From Bacteroidota bacterium (GTDB taxonomy: Bacteria; Bacteroidota; Bacteroidia; JAHEXY01), in contig JAHEXY010000003.1 of assembly GCA_023251875.1 (NCBI GenBank), positions 1 through 64,000 on the forward strand: 64,000 nt of DNA, written 5' to 3'. The translations under genes were made by a program, and so were the position numbers. Positions within the stretch are counted from its first letter, which is position 1. Every line of letters starts with the position of its first letter. Below, piece after piece: positions 55,622 to 64,000 of the stretch. Below the pieces are notes generated by a model that was not told the origin of the DNA, searched no databases, and worked only from the letters and a program-made list of their open reading frames with translations.

Positions 55622-57235
55622 ATGCAAGTAATCAAATCAAAAATAAATACCAATTCAGAAGCCTATAAAGCTAATTATGCAGGGATGTTAAAAAAAGTAG
55701 AAGAGCTGGAAGCTTTAATGAAAAAAAGCACTTGGCAGGGCGATGAAAAACTTACCTCACGCGTAAAACAGGCTGGACGTATGCTTGCACGTGAGCGTAT
55801 AGAATTATTGTTAGATCAAGATTCTCCCTTTATGGAACTTTGTCCATTAGCGGGTTTTGGCCGTGATTCATTTGCACTTGGAGGAACACTTACTGCCGGA
55901 ATTGGTTTGGTATGCGGAAAACTTAGTTTAATTATAGCCAATATTCCCACTATAAAAGGAGGAGCGGTTGATCATGTTACTTTGCAAAAGGGAATGCGTT
56001 TGAATGAAATTGCACTAGAAAATCGTTTACCTGTAATTTATTTGGTAGAATCTGCAGGAGCTAATTTACAAGAACAAGCAAGCATTTTTAATTTAGGGGG
56101 AACTAACTTTCGTGATATTACACGCAGATCACAGAAAAAAATCCCAACCATTTCTGTTGTATTTGGAAGCAGTACTGCCGGAGGAGCTTATATTCCGGGC
56201 ATGTCGGATTATGTAATAATGATAAAAAACCAAGCTAAAGTTTTTTTGGCAGGTCCACCCTTAGTAAAAATGGCAACTGGAGAAATAACTGATGATGAAA
56301 CATTAGGAGGAGCTGAAGTACACAGTAAAATTTCAGGCGTTTCAGATTTTTTCGCACAAGATGAAAATGATGCCATTCGTATAGCTCGTGAATTAATAAA
56401 TCATTTAAATACGCAAGAGCAAGAAAGAGCTGAAAAGATACAAGAACCCAAATACAGTGCAGAAGAAATTTTAGGCATCGTTTCTGACGATATCAAAAAA
56501 CAATACGATGCCCGAGAAGTAATTGCTCGCATTGTTGATGCTTCTGATTTTACAGAGTTTAAACCTGATTATGGAACTACTTTGGTTACGGGTTTTGCAC
56601 TTATAAATGGATATCAAGTAGGAATTATAGCAAACAATGGCGTTATCTTTCCAGAAGCTTCTAATAAAGGCGCACATTTTATTCAGCTCTGCAATAAAAA
56701 TAATACCCCTCTCCTTTTCCTACAAAATATTACCGGTTTTATGGTAGGAAAAAAATACGAACACCAGGGCATTATTAAAGACGGTGCTAAAATGATTAAT
56801 GCAGTTTCAAATTCTAAAGTTCCTGCCATAACTATAATTATTGGTGCTTCTTATGGTGCAGGTAATTATGCTATGTGTGGCAGAGCATTTCAACCACGCT
56901 TTTTATTCTCTTGGCCTCATTCAAAAATTGCAGTAATGGGGGCCGATCAGCTTACAGGCGTTATGGAAATGATACAACGTGAAGCAGCCATGAAAGCAGG
57001 TATTCAAATTAATGAAGAACAAGCTAAAGCTGTAAAAGCAAAAGTTGCAAAAGAAGTAGAACATCAATCAAGTGCATTTTTTGCATCCGGACAACTGTGG
57101 GATGATGGAGTAATTGATCCTAGAGAAACACGCAATTACTTGGGCATGTCCTTAGCTGTTATTTACGATGGACTTGCAAAAGAAAAAGATTACAAGCAAC
57201 AAATGGATAATGAATTTGGCGTTTTTAGGATGTGA
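55622..57235 (+). CDS. Acyl-CoA carboxylase beta subunit (carboxyltransferase), methylcrotonyl/propionyl type, 537 aa
   Basis: The two crotonase-like halves of a carboxyltransferase are complete: GGTLTAGIGLVCGKLSLI, DHVTLQKGMRLNEIALENRL, IYLVESAGANLQEQ, FGSSTAGGAYIPGMSDYVIM, and GASYGAGNYAMCGRAFQPRF with GADQLTGVMEMIQREA near the end. Length and motifs fit the MccB/PccB family used in leucine or odd-chain/valine breakdown. The biotin carboxylase/carrier subunit is not in the window. BioB nearby supplies the cofactor of that partner. Confidence 0.92.
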   Translation: MQVIKSKINTNSEAYKANYAGMLKKVEELEALMKKSTWQGDEKLTSRVKQAGRMLARERIELLLDQDSPFMELCPLAGFGRDSFALGGTLTAGIGLVCGKLSLIIANIPTIKGGAVDHVTLQKGMRLNEIALENRLPVIYLVESAGANLQEQASIFNLGGTNFRDITRRSQKKIPTISVVFGSSTAGGAYIPGMSDYVIMIKNQAKVFLAGPPLVKMATGEITDDETLGGAEVHSKISGVSDFFAQDENDAIRIARELINHLNTQEQERAEKIQEPKYSAEEILGIVSDDIKKQYDAREVIARIVDASDFTEFKPDYGTTLVTGFALINGYQVGIIANNGVIFPEASNKGAHFIQLCNKNNTPLLFLQNITGFMVGKKYEHQGIIKDGAKMINAVSNSKVPAITIIIGASYGAGNYAMCGRAFQPRFLFSWPHSKIAVMGADQLTGVMEMIQREAAMKAGIQINEEQAKAVKAKVAKEVEHQSSAFFASGQLWDDGVIDPRETRNYLGMSLAVIYDGLAKEKDYKQQMDNEFGVFRM

Positions 57236-57246
57236 CCTCTCCCCAG

Positions 57247-57265
57247 CCCTCTCCAAAGGAGAGGG
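57247..57265. repeat. CT/GA-rich intergenic hairpin, copy 2
   Basis: CCCTCTCC pairs with GGAGAGGG around an AAA loop, directly after the carboxylase stop and before the stop of the convergent sulfotransferase. It has the same type and position as 54225-54247 and may act as a terminator. Confidence 0.55.
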
Positions 57266-57281
57266 AGAAAAAAAGTTCAAC

Positions 57282-58184
57282 TTACCAAGGTACTTGTTTA
57301 CCGCAAATATTTCCTAAAGCTTCTTTTTGACCCATATAATACGATTGTAAAAAAAATTGGGTTTCGGGAGATATAGTAACACTTGTACTTCTTTTATCTC
57401 TGTTCATTTTTAAATACAATGGTTCTATTGTTTTTTGTTTCCCTCTTAACCATTTTCCTATAAAAGTAGATTTAGGAACCAATTTTCTAAACCCTCTTCT
57501 TGTTGAACGATAGAAATTATGAAAAGCAGGTGATTTTAATTTTTCCGTTTTATTATGAATTTGAAAATTAAAAGTTTCATAAAATTGTTCGTTTATACTT
57601 ATAAACTCGCATACCTGTTTTATGGTATTATGAAGGTGGCTTTCAATATCTTCATAAAATAAAATAAGAATGTTGTTTTGCCCAAAAGCATCATAGTATG
57701 ATCTAAGATATTGTGCATACTTACCCTGTTCAAGAGCCATAAAATGCTGTTCTTTATTATAACCCGGTAATGGTTTTTGTTGCATTACAACAAATTCATC
57801 AAAAGAAATAGTGGCAGAAAGTAAGTTATTCTGTATTGCAAACTTATACCATGAAACCAACCTGGAAACCGGTTCTCTTACAATAAAAATAAGTTTAACA
57901 TTAGGAATTAAAGCCTTTATTTTTTGTGGCGTTTCATGAGAATATAAATAATCAGGACTAGCTTCCAATCGTACTCGCTTATCTATACATCCATCAAAAA
58001 GGCTATTGTATTGCTCTATGGAACCAAAAGGAATCTTTTTTTCAAGGGGATAATTTTCATCTAAAAAAAAACGAGACTCTTTAAATTTTGATCCACAAAT
58101 ATCAGGATGTGCGCTCAAATATTCAAACAAAGATGTGGTAGCAGCCTTTGTTGTACCCCCTATAATTACATATTGTGAATTCAT
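57282..58184 (-). CDS. Sulfotransferase family protein, 300 aa
   Basis: The 5'-phosphosulfate (PAPS) loop is GGTTKAATTSLFEYL (residues ~7-21) and the 3'-phosphate site REPVSRLVSWY lies near 108-118, with RLEASPDYLYSH between them. It transfers sulfate from PAPS to a carbohydrate or lipid acceptor; the acceptor is not predictable. The start is set at 58184 (MNSQYVIIGG) because a TACCTTTG box lies at 58227-58234, only just upstream of an alternative ATG at 58229, which would lie inside the box. Confidence 0.88.
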   Translation of the reverse strand: MNSQYVIIGGTTKAATTSLFEYLSAHPDICGSKFKESRFFLDENYPLEKKIPFGSIEQYNSLFDGCIDKRVRLEASPDYLYSHETPQKIKALIPNVKLIFIVREPVSRLVSWYKFAIQNNLLSATISFDEFVVMQQKPLPGYNKEQHFMALEQGKYAQYLRSYYDAFGQNNILILFYEDIESHLHNTIKQVCEFISINEQFYETFNFQIHNKTEKLKSPAFHNFYRSTRRGFRKLVPKSTFIGKWLRGKQKTIEPLYLKMNRDKRSTSVTISPETQFFLQSYYMGQKEALGNICGKQVPW

Positions 58185-58226
58185 TTTTTCTTTCAATATA
58201 CTAGAACAACAATAAAAGCATAAAAA

Positions 58227-58234
58227 CAAAGGTA
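58227..58234 (-). promoter_or_regulatory. Promoter -7 box of the sulfotransferase gene, TACCTTTG
   Basis: It matches TAnnTTTG. It overlaps the upstream ATG candidate and so supports the later start codon. Confidence 0.5.
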
Positions 58235-58425
58235 TAATTTTTTTGAAATTGCAAATTTATCATCTTATTTTATATTTTAAGCAATTGGCTGTATGAAAAT
58301 AACTGATTTTTATCTACTTTTGTACTTTAAATAAATAAAATACTCTATCTACATTGTGCTACGATTGATCCGGCCCCCTCAAGTTTACCTATAGCGCAAT
58401 CGCTTAATAATTTTTATGTGTTATT

Positions 58426-59541
58426 ATGTTTAAGGTAATAGTTACTATATTTTTATTTTTTTTATTTGCTTCTATTTTATTTGCACAAACTGCCGCAATA
58501 ATAACTCAAGAAGATTTAGCTCAGCCCGGTTATGTAATTTATGTAGTGCACGATTCTTTACCAGAAGTAGCTATTGCAAAACAAATAATGAATAATATTG
58601 GTGTACAGCAAACATGGAATTTTACCAATATGCATTCTCATTTTGCAGATACCGTTTATATTGTAGAATCAAACCAAACTTTATATCAAAATGTATTTTC
58701 TAATGCTAATATATGTGCAGTAAAAGCTGAAGAAGGAAAAGATTTCTATATACAAAACAATAGTATTGGATTATTTATAGAAGGAAATGCAAGTAACGCT
58801 TATTCATCTAATTCAAAAATAATTAAACGCAGTCCCCCTTTGCAAATAATTCGCTATCCGTATACTTATTTAGATACACTTTCAAGTACAAGCTTAACAG
58901 ACGAAACCTCTTATTACGGAAAAAATGTAAAAATTGGTAAGGATACCGTTTTTGTTGATTCAACAAGGATAATTGCTACCACTTGTCAAACTAGTTTTGT
59001 AGATGCCTATGGCGATTTATATACACCCAATAATATATTTAATGCTATTAGACAAAATATTACAAGAAGCTTAAAAAAAGAAGTATTTAATTATATACAA
59101 GGGCAAGGATGGAGCTATTATAAATCTATAGTTGATACAAGCTTTCAATTAAAATGGTGGGCAGAAAATGCTCAGTATCCTATAGTAGAATGTAGCTATT
59201 ATGCCCGAAATGATTATGATTCTATTTATGATTTAAAATTTTCGTCATTTAGATTAATTGACAGTAGTGAAGGTATTGAAAATGCAATACAATCTCCAAA
59301 CATACTTGTATATCCTAACCCTGCATCAGAATTAGTTAATTTTGCAAACTTACCTACTGATGCTTATTACATTAAGATATATACTATTTTAGGGAAGCTT
59401 CTTTTAGAAGAAAAACTACTATTAGGTTCTCAAAAATATACTTTATCTCTTTCTAAATTATCGGATGGTGTTTATCATTGCTCCTTATTTGATAAAAATA
59501 TCGAAAAACTTACTCAATATACCTTAATCAAACAAAAATAG
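58426..59541 (+). CDS. Secreted T9SS protein, paralogue 1, 371 aa
   Basis: Signal peptide (MFKVIVTIFLFFLFASILFA) then a ~260-residue domain I do not recognise and a T9SS type A sorting domain (LVYPNPASELVNF, IKIYTILGKLLLEEK, LSDGVYHCSLF). The core shares a series of motifs with the next gene: ITQEDLAQPGYVIYVVHDS / SSQTWNF-like TWNFTNMHSHFADT, YLDTLSSTS, NGQGWSYYK, KWWAENAQYPIVECSYY. The two genes follow each other with ~120 bp between, and arose by duplication. Confidence 0.8.
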   Translation: MFKVIVTIFLFFLFASILFAQTAAIITQEDLAQPGYVIYVVHDSLPEVAIAKQIMNNIGVQQTWNFTNMHSHFADTVYIVESNQTLYQNVFSNANICAVKAEEGKDFYIQNNSIGLFIEGNASNAYSSNSKIIKRSPPLQIIRYPYTYLDTLSSTSLTDETSYYGKNVKIGKDTVFVDSTRIIATTCQTSFVDAYGDLYTPNNIFNAIRQNITRSLKKEVFNYIQGQGWSYYKSIVDTSFQLKWWAENAQYPIVECSYYARNDYDSIYDLKFSSFRLIDSSEGIENAIQSPNILVYPNPASELVNFANLPTDAYYIKIYTILGKLLLEEKLLLGSQKYTLSLSKLSDGVYHCSLFDKNIEKLTQYTLIKQK

Positions 59542-59634
59542 GATATTGATTAATTACTTTGCTCAGTTATAAGTAAATATCTTAAAATCTGATTTTTAAA
59601 TATATTTGTCTTCGTTGAATAGCGTATAAATACT

Positions 59635-59642
59635 TATCTTTG
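59635..59642 (+). promoter_or_regulatory. Promoter -7 box, TATCTTTG, of the second T9SS paralogue
   Basis: It matches TAnnTTTG, 22 bp before the ATG at 59665, with a TTG at 59614-59616 spaced 18 bp upstream. The two paralogues therefore have separate promoters. Confidence 0.5.
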
Positions 59643-59664
59643 CAGTAAAATTAAACCCTGATTT

Positions 59665-60762
59665 ATGATTAAAATTTACCCAATTGCATTACTAATACTT
59701 GCCGTAAGCTTTAATTCTAATGCGCAAAATGCCATTAAAATAACAAGTGAAGATATGCCTATAGCTGGTCAAACAAAGTATGTATATCATGACACTACTT
59801 ATGTTTATCCTTCAAATATTAATACTGAAGCTGTAAAAAATGGAGCCAGTCAAACTTGGGATTTCTCTTCATTAGTTGTTCATACTATAGATACTGTTGA
59901 ATATGTAAATTCCGCTACTACTGCGTATGCAGATAGTTTTCCTAATTCAACAGTATGTGGCATTTCAAGTATGTATAAAAATGAAGTGTACTTTCATAAT
60001 TCAACAACGAACCTTTCTATTGATGGATTTGCAAATCTTTCAAATTCTATTATGGTATTTCAATATGATGAACCATTATTATTAATGAATTATAACTCTA
60101 CCTATTTGGATACTTTTAATGGTACAAGTGCTATTGTATACCAACAAGTATATGGGAAATATGTAAAAATAAATGGAATCAAATATTTAGCTGATTCAGT
60201 AAGAAAAGTAGTAACGTATAATACAATAAGTGAAATTAATGGATATGGGAGTGTTACAACCCCAACAGGTACCTTTGATGCACTTAAACAATTTTATACA
60301 AAAAACATTACTAGAGAAACCTATTATTTTGTAAATGGACAAGGTTGGACGCTTTATAAAACAAAATTAATTACTTCTTATAAATTAAGATGGTGGGCAA
60401 ACGGATATTGTTATCCTATTGTTGAATGTAATTATTATCCAAGTAATGGTATAGTAACATCCTTTTCATTTGCAGAGAAAAATGATGATGTTGTTTTAAC
60501 AAACATAAACGATATCAATAATAATAATGTAACAGTATATCCAAATCCTGCTACATCTTACATTACTTTTTCCGGACTTACTCAAAACAACAATACATTA
60601 TCCATTTATAATTCTACAGGAAGTTTAATCGACAAGAAAAATATTTCAACATTAAATGCAACTGTAAATATTCAGGATTTGGCTAAGGGTGTGTATTTAT
60701 ATACCATTGTTAATTTTGCCGGAGAAACGATTGGTTCCGGAAGATTTAATGTAGCACAATAA
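59665..60762 (+). CDS. Secreted T9SS protein, paralogue 2, 365 aa
   Basis: Signal peptide (cleavage near SNAQ, residue ~20) followed by the same unknown domain as the preceding gene (ITSEDMPIAGQTKYVYHDTT, GASQTWDFSSLVVH, TYLDTFNGTS, NGQGWTLYKTKL, RWWANGYCYPIVECNYY) and a T9SS type A domain (VTVYPNPATSYITF, LSIYNSTGSLIDKK, AKGVYLYTIVN). The shared WW.NG.YPIVEC stretch is the clearest family mark. Function unknown; surface-exposed. Confidence 0.8.
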   Translation: MIKIYPIALLILAVSFNSNAQNAIKITSEDMPIAGQTKYVYHDTTYVYPSNINTEAVKNGASQTWDFSSLVVHTIDTVEYVNSATTAYADSFPNSTVCGISSMYKNEVYFHNSTTNLSIDGFANLSNSIMVFQYDEPLLLMNYNSTYLDTFNGTSAIVYQQVYGKYVKINGIKYLADSVRKVVTYNTISEINGYGSVTTPTGTFDALKQFYTKNITRETYYFVNGQGWTLYKTKLITSYKLRWWANGYCYPIVECNYYPSNGIVTSFSFAEKNDDVVLTNINDINNNNVTVYPNPATSYITFSGLTQNNNTLSIYNSTGSLIDKKNISTLNATVNIQDLAKGVYLYTIVNFAGETIGSGRFNVAQ

Positions 60763-60869
60763 ATAATTTAAGCAAAAGATTTTTGTACTTCCCAAGAGTA
60801 CTCTGAAAGGCTATCTACGATAAACATTTATGTTATCATGTAGGTAGCTATTTTGCTTTTAATGCTCAA

Positions 60870-62390
60870 ATGCATTCTTTAACTTTGAAAGTATTGAGCA
60901 CAAACAAACACATATTAAGCAAATCTTCTTTTTTAAAGGGACTTCAATGTACTAAAGCTTTGTATTTATACAAATACCACTACAATTGGAAAGATCCTGT
61001 TAGTACTGATGATCAAATAAAATTTTCGAATGGAAATAATGTGGGCATACTTGCCAGGCAACTTTTTCCTGATGGAATAGATGCGAGCCCTAAATCACAT
61101 AAAGATTTTAAACCATCTGTTGCACTTACCAAAAAATTAATAAAAGAAGGTACAGATGTAATTTACGAAGCTGCTTTTAATCATAATGAAGTATTGGCAG
61201 CAATGGATATATTGGTAAAGCACAACAATAAATGGAAAGCATATGAGGTAAAAAGCTCAACCAGAATTAGTACAGTATATATTCAAGACGCAGCTTTGCA
61301 ATATTATATAATTACACAATCAGGAATTGAGTTGGAAGACATCAATATTATTACAATCAATAATCAATATGTTCGTGAAGATTTTTTAGACATTCAAAAA
61401 CTATTCAATATAAATTCAGTACTTAAAGATGTATTAGAAATGCAACCTTTAATACATTCAAAAATTATTGAATTAAAAGAAGTATTGAATTTGCCTTTCA
61501 TTCCTATAAAAGAAATAGGCGAACAATGCTTCTCTCCCTACAAATGCAATTTTATGGGTAACTGCTGGAAACATATCCCTAAAGATTCTGTTTTTGAACT
61601 TTCCGGAATTTCAAGAGAAGAACAATTTGCTTTATACAATTCCGGAACTAAAAAAATAATAGATATTCAAGATATTGCTTCTTTAAAACATGCACAACAA
61701 GTGCACATACAAAGCGTAAAAGAACAACAGGCGGTTATTAATTTTGAAGGTTTACAACATTTTTTCTCTACCATTAAATATCCACTTTATTTTATGGATT
61801 TTGAGTCATCCATGCCCTCTATTCCATCGCTCTCTCATACGCGCCCTTATGAAAATATTCCTGTACAATACTCGTTACATTATAAAAAATCCCTTAAAAG
61901 TAAACTCATACATTATGAATATTTAGCACAAGCGGGAGGAGATCCAAGAAAAGAATTTATTGAAAATTTATTGAGAGATACCGAATGTGAAGGATGTATT
62001 TTGGTTTATGATAAAACTTTTGAGATTAAAATTTTACAATCACTCGCAAAATTATTTCCAGAATTTGATGAGAAAATAAAGAATAGAATTTCTCGTATTA
62101 AAGATTTGATGGAACCTTTTGAAAAAAAACATTATTACATTCATGAAATGAAAGGCTCTCATTCCATCAAAAATATTTTACCGGCAATGGTCCCCGAATT
62201 AAGTTATGATAAGTTAAAAATTAATAGTGGAGCTTTAGCTATGGTAGCATTTCATAGTTTGCATCAAGCGCAAGATCTTTTTCACATTGCAGAAACACGA
62301 GAAGCTTTACTTGAATACTGTAAAATGGATACTTATGCTATGGTAAAAATTTTTGAAAGGTTGGAGGAGATCATTACTTCAAATAATTAG
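60870..62390 (+). CDS. DUF2779 protein: Cas4-like nuclease fold plus DEDD-exonuclease-like domain, 506 aa
   Basis: The first half has the PD-(D/E)xK pattern of Cas4/RecB-type nucleases: Asp in AAMDILVKHNNKWKAYEVKS with Glu and Lys following, and a Cys cluster (CxxPxxCNFMGNCW) that may hold an iron-sulfur or zinc site. The second half (YFMDFESSMPSIPSLSHTRP, then SYDKTFEIKIL-like VYDKTFEIKILQSL) shows the RNase H-like DEDD motif of DUF2779. Such proteins are thought to process nucleic acids, perhaps in DNA repair or defence. A REP-like repeat overlaps the stop codon. Confidence 0.8.
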   Translation: MHSLTLKVLSTNKHILSKSSFLKGLQCTKALYLYKYHYNWKDPVSTDDQIKFSNGNNVGILARQLFPDGIDASPKSHKDFKPSVALTKKLIKEGTDVIYEAAFNHNEVLAAMDILVKHNNKWKAYEVKSSTRISTVYIQDAALQYYIITQSGIELEDINIITINNQYVREDFLDIQKLFNINSVLKDVLEMQPLIHSKIIELKEVLNLPFIPIKEIGEQCFSPYKCNFMGNCWKHIPKDSVFELSGISREEQFALYNSGTKKIIDIQDIASLKHAQQVHIQSVKEQQAVINFEGLQHFFSTIKYPLYFMDFESSMPSIPSLSHTRPYENIPVQYSLHYKKSLKSKLIHYEYLAQAGGDPRKEFIENLLRDTECEGCILVYDKTFEIKILQSLAKLFPEFDEKIKNRISRIKDLMEPFEKKHYYIHEMKGSHSIKNILPAMVPELSYDKLKINSGALAMVAFHSLHQAQDLFHIAETREALLEYCKMDTYAMVKIFERLEEIITSNN

Positions 62391-62466
62391 ATTGCTTCTC
62401 GCGCAAAAAAGCGCGCTCGCAATGACGGTAATTTTTAGCGTCATTGCGAGAGAAGCGAAGCAATCT
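62389..62466. repeat. REP-like palindromic repeat, copy 3, overlapping a stop codon
   Basis: AGATTGCTTCTCGCG to GAAGCGAAGCAATCT, with the centre CGCAATGACGGTAATTTTTA and GCGTCATTGCG. It begins at the last two bases of the TAG stop of the DUF2779 gene and ends 8 bp before the stop of the convergent Pit gene, so it fills the whole gap and probably marks both transcript ends. Confidence 0.7.
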
Positions 62467-62473
62467 TCATATA

Positions 62474-63454
62474 TTATAATAACTTAAACAACTTATAAAA
62501 AATTATTGCAAGAACACCCGAAACAGGGATTGTAAGTAGCCAAGCCCAAACAAGATTTAGTGTTACGCCCCATTTAACTGCTGAAAGTCTTTTTGTAATT
62601 CCCACACCAATAATTGAGCCTGTAATAGTATGTGTAGTACTTACGGGAATACCAAGTGCTCCTGTAGCAAATAAAGTAATGGCCCCACCTGTTTCTGCAG
62701 AAAAACCTTCAAATGGTGTGAGTTTTGTAATTTTTTGCCCCATTGTTTTTACAATTCTCCAGCCACCAATGAGCGTACCAAATGAGATGGCAGTATAGCA
62801 CGCAATAGGTATCCATTCCTGCATGTGTTGTAAATCCGGAATAAGCCCCTGAGCAACTGAAGCGGCAGCAATAATTCCCATTACTTTTTGAGCATCGTTT
62901 CCTCCATGTCCCAAACTATATGCAGCGGCAGATAATAATTGTAAACGCCTAAATACCCTATCAACTTTTACAGGATTTGATCTTTTACAAATATGAAGTG
63001 TAATAATTGAAATGGTATAAGACACAAACATGCCAATAAATGGCGCCAACACAATAAAATAAATGGGTTTCATTATTGCACCCATGTCAATTGCTCCCAT
63101 ACCGCCTGCAGCAATACCAGCTCCTGCAAAACCTCCAATTAATGTATGGGATGAACTAGAGGGTATTCCATAATACCAAGTTAGTAAATTCCAAAATATT
63201 GCAGAGGCCAATCCTGCAGAAATAACAATCATATCAATATTTTCTTTGTGTACAATTTTAGCAACTGCATTAGCAACATGCATTGGAAATATCCAATAGG
63301 CTATAAAATTAAAGGCGGCAGCCCAAATTACAGCAATGCCCGGAGAAAGTACTCGAGTAGATACAACTGTAGCAATGGAATTTGCAGCATCATGAAATCC
63401 ATTAATTAAATCAAAACACAAGGCAAGTATTACAACAGCAATAAAAAGTTCCAT
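62474..63454 (-). CDS. pit: Inorganic phosphate transporter, Pit family, 326 aa
   Basis: Low-affinity metal-phosphate/H+ symporter in the inner membrane with about ten hydrophobic segments and the two inverted Pit signatures: FDLINGFHDAANSIATVVST near the start and SLGHGGNDAQKVMGIIA in the middle. GIPVSTTHTITGSIIGVG and SSSSHTLIGGFAGAGIA are the paired loop motifs. Its gene begins 15 bp after the DUF47 gene, its usual partner. Confidence 0.93.
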   Translation of the reverse strand: MELFIAVVILALCFDLINGFHDAANSIATVVSTRVLSPGIAVIWAAAFNFIAYWIFPMHVANAVAKIVHKENIDMIVISAGLASAIFWNLLTWYYGIPSSSSHTLIGGFAGAGIAAGGMGAIDMGAIMKPIYFIVLAPFIGMFVSYTISIITLHICKRSNPVKVDRVFRRLQLLSAAAYSLGHGGNDAQKVMGIIAAASVAQGLIPDLQHMQEWIPIACYTAISFGTLIGGWRIVKTMGQKITKLTPFEGFSAETGGAITLFATGALGIPVSTTHTITGSIIGVGITKRLSAVKWGVTLNLVWAWLLTIPVSGVLAIIFYKLFKLL

Positions 63455-63469
63455 TCAGGGTTTCAATTA

Positions 63470-64000
63470 TTAAGCGTGTTTAACAATAATAGATTTAACA
63501 ACATTGGCAGCATCTTCGCATTTATCAGTTGCAACTTCAAGAGCAGAAATAATTTCTTTAAACTTAATTATTTTAATAGGATCTTTTTCTTCCTCAAATA
63601 ATTTTGCGATATACATATTATAAATATCGTCAGCATGATTTTCTATACTATTAATTCTTACACATGCTTCATTAATTTTTTCAACACTTTTTAGATCTTT
63701 CAATTCCTTTATTGCGATGTCTAATTCAATACTACCCTTTAAACATAAATCAGCCAAAATTTTTACTTCAGAAGGAAGTTCATTCACTTTATACAAATCA
63801 ATGCGTTTTGAAGCTCCATGAATAAAATCAATAATATCATCAATAACAGAAGCTAATTCATGAATATCCTCCCTATCAAAAGGAGTAATAAATGTTCTTC
63901 CCAAATGATCAAATACGTCATGTGTTATTTGATCACCAACATGCTCCAATTCTTCAATTTTTTTTATCAATTCTTTTCTTTTTTCCATTGAAGAAGTATT
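63470..64000 (-). CDS. DUF47/PhoU-like partner of the phosphate transporter (cut by window end)
   Basis: All-helical protein of the DUF47/PhoU-related family encoded with Pit transporters: KIEELEHVGDQITHDVFDHL, FDREDIHELASVIDDIIDFI, GASKRIDLY, and the second three-helix half ENHADDIYNMYIAKLFEEEK. The frame stays open past the internal Met at 63988 to the window edge (N-T-S-S before it), and the usual N-terminal ~35 residues of this family are missing, so the true start lies beyond 64000. It regulates or assists the transporter. Confidence 0.88.
   Translation of the reverse strand, partial: NTSSMEKRKELIKKIEELEHVGDQITHDVFDHLGRTFITPFDREDIHELASVIDDIIDFIHGASKRIDLYKVNELPSEVKILADLCLKGSIELDIAIKELKDLKSVEKINEACVRINSIENHADDIYNMYIAKLFEEEKDPIKIIKFKEIISALEVATDKCEDAANVVKSIIVKHA

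Overview
The window is AT-rich chromosomal DNA from a member of the Bacteroidota. The evidence is seven proteins that end in, or look like they end in, type IX secretion (T9SS) C-terminal sorting domains, SprB-like repeats in a 2,969-residue surface protein, a PorE-like OmpA protein, WG-repeat and lipobox proteins, and repeated promoter -7 boxes of the Bacteroidota form TAnnTTTG. The order or family cannot be fixed from the sequence. No rRNA, CRISPR array, reverse transcriptase or transposase was seen.

Layout. 1-3980: a hairpin-rich non-coding stretch, then an orphan Rhs tip carrying an M23 peptidase whose SH3-like C-terminus has been split off by a frame break, a small lipoprotein (possible immunity protein), an unknown protein and a 131-bp inverted-repeat element. 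3981-19217: chromosomal genes: secreted beta-propeller-like protein, Arc-like/SPFH gene pair, homoserine dehydrogenase, repeat-rich T9SS protein, FAD-linked glycolate/lactate oxidase bracketed by two copies of a multi-hairpin repeat, an ABC exporter pair, and an oligopeptide importer (two permeases, two tandem binding lipoproteins, no ATPase here). 19426-19515: tRNA-Ser(GCU).

19501-38877: a 19.3-kb integrated element in the 3' end of that tRNA, bounded by perfect 62-bp direct repeats that include the tRNA 3' end and its terminator. Its right end carries a tyrosine recombinase, a hypothetical protein, an excisionase-like HTH protein, a D5/P4-type helicase and a TOPRIM/zinc-finger primase-like protein, with an inverted array of 9-bp repeats between helicase and primase (candidate origin or operator). 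Its left end carries a umuD-umuC-SRAP DNA-damage operon. The middle carries a Schlafen/AlbA-ATPase protein, a WG-repeat lipoprotein, a T9SS protein, and a tight three-gene operon of exported proteins ending in a TPR-trypsin protease. That operon has a strongly structured leader and is divergent from a small protein that looks like sigma region 4 joined to an alpha-CTD-like domain. No relaxase, coupling protein, capsid or tail gene was found.

38899-64000: chromosomal again: M48 protease, DUF2804 protein, the giant T9SS surface protein, a PorE-like cell-envelope protein, biotin synthase, acyltransferase, ParE-like toxin/antitoxin pair, acyl-CoA carboxylase beta subunit, sulfotransferase, two paralogous T9SS proteins, a DUF2779 nuclease-like protein, and a Pit phosphate transporter with its PhoU-like partner running off the window end.

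Several families of short structured repeats sit between genes: a REP-like family (about 5229, 14045, 62389), the multi-hairpin family (9073, 10753) with compensatory stem changes, and small CT/GA-rich hairpins (54225, 57247). The best candidates for undescribed biology are the leader and regulator around 31864-32824, the iteron-like array at 34546-34619, and the covarying multi-hairpin repeat.
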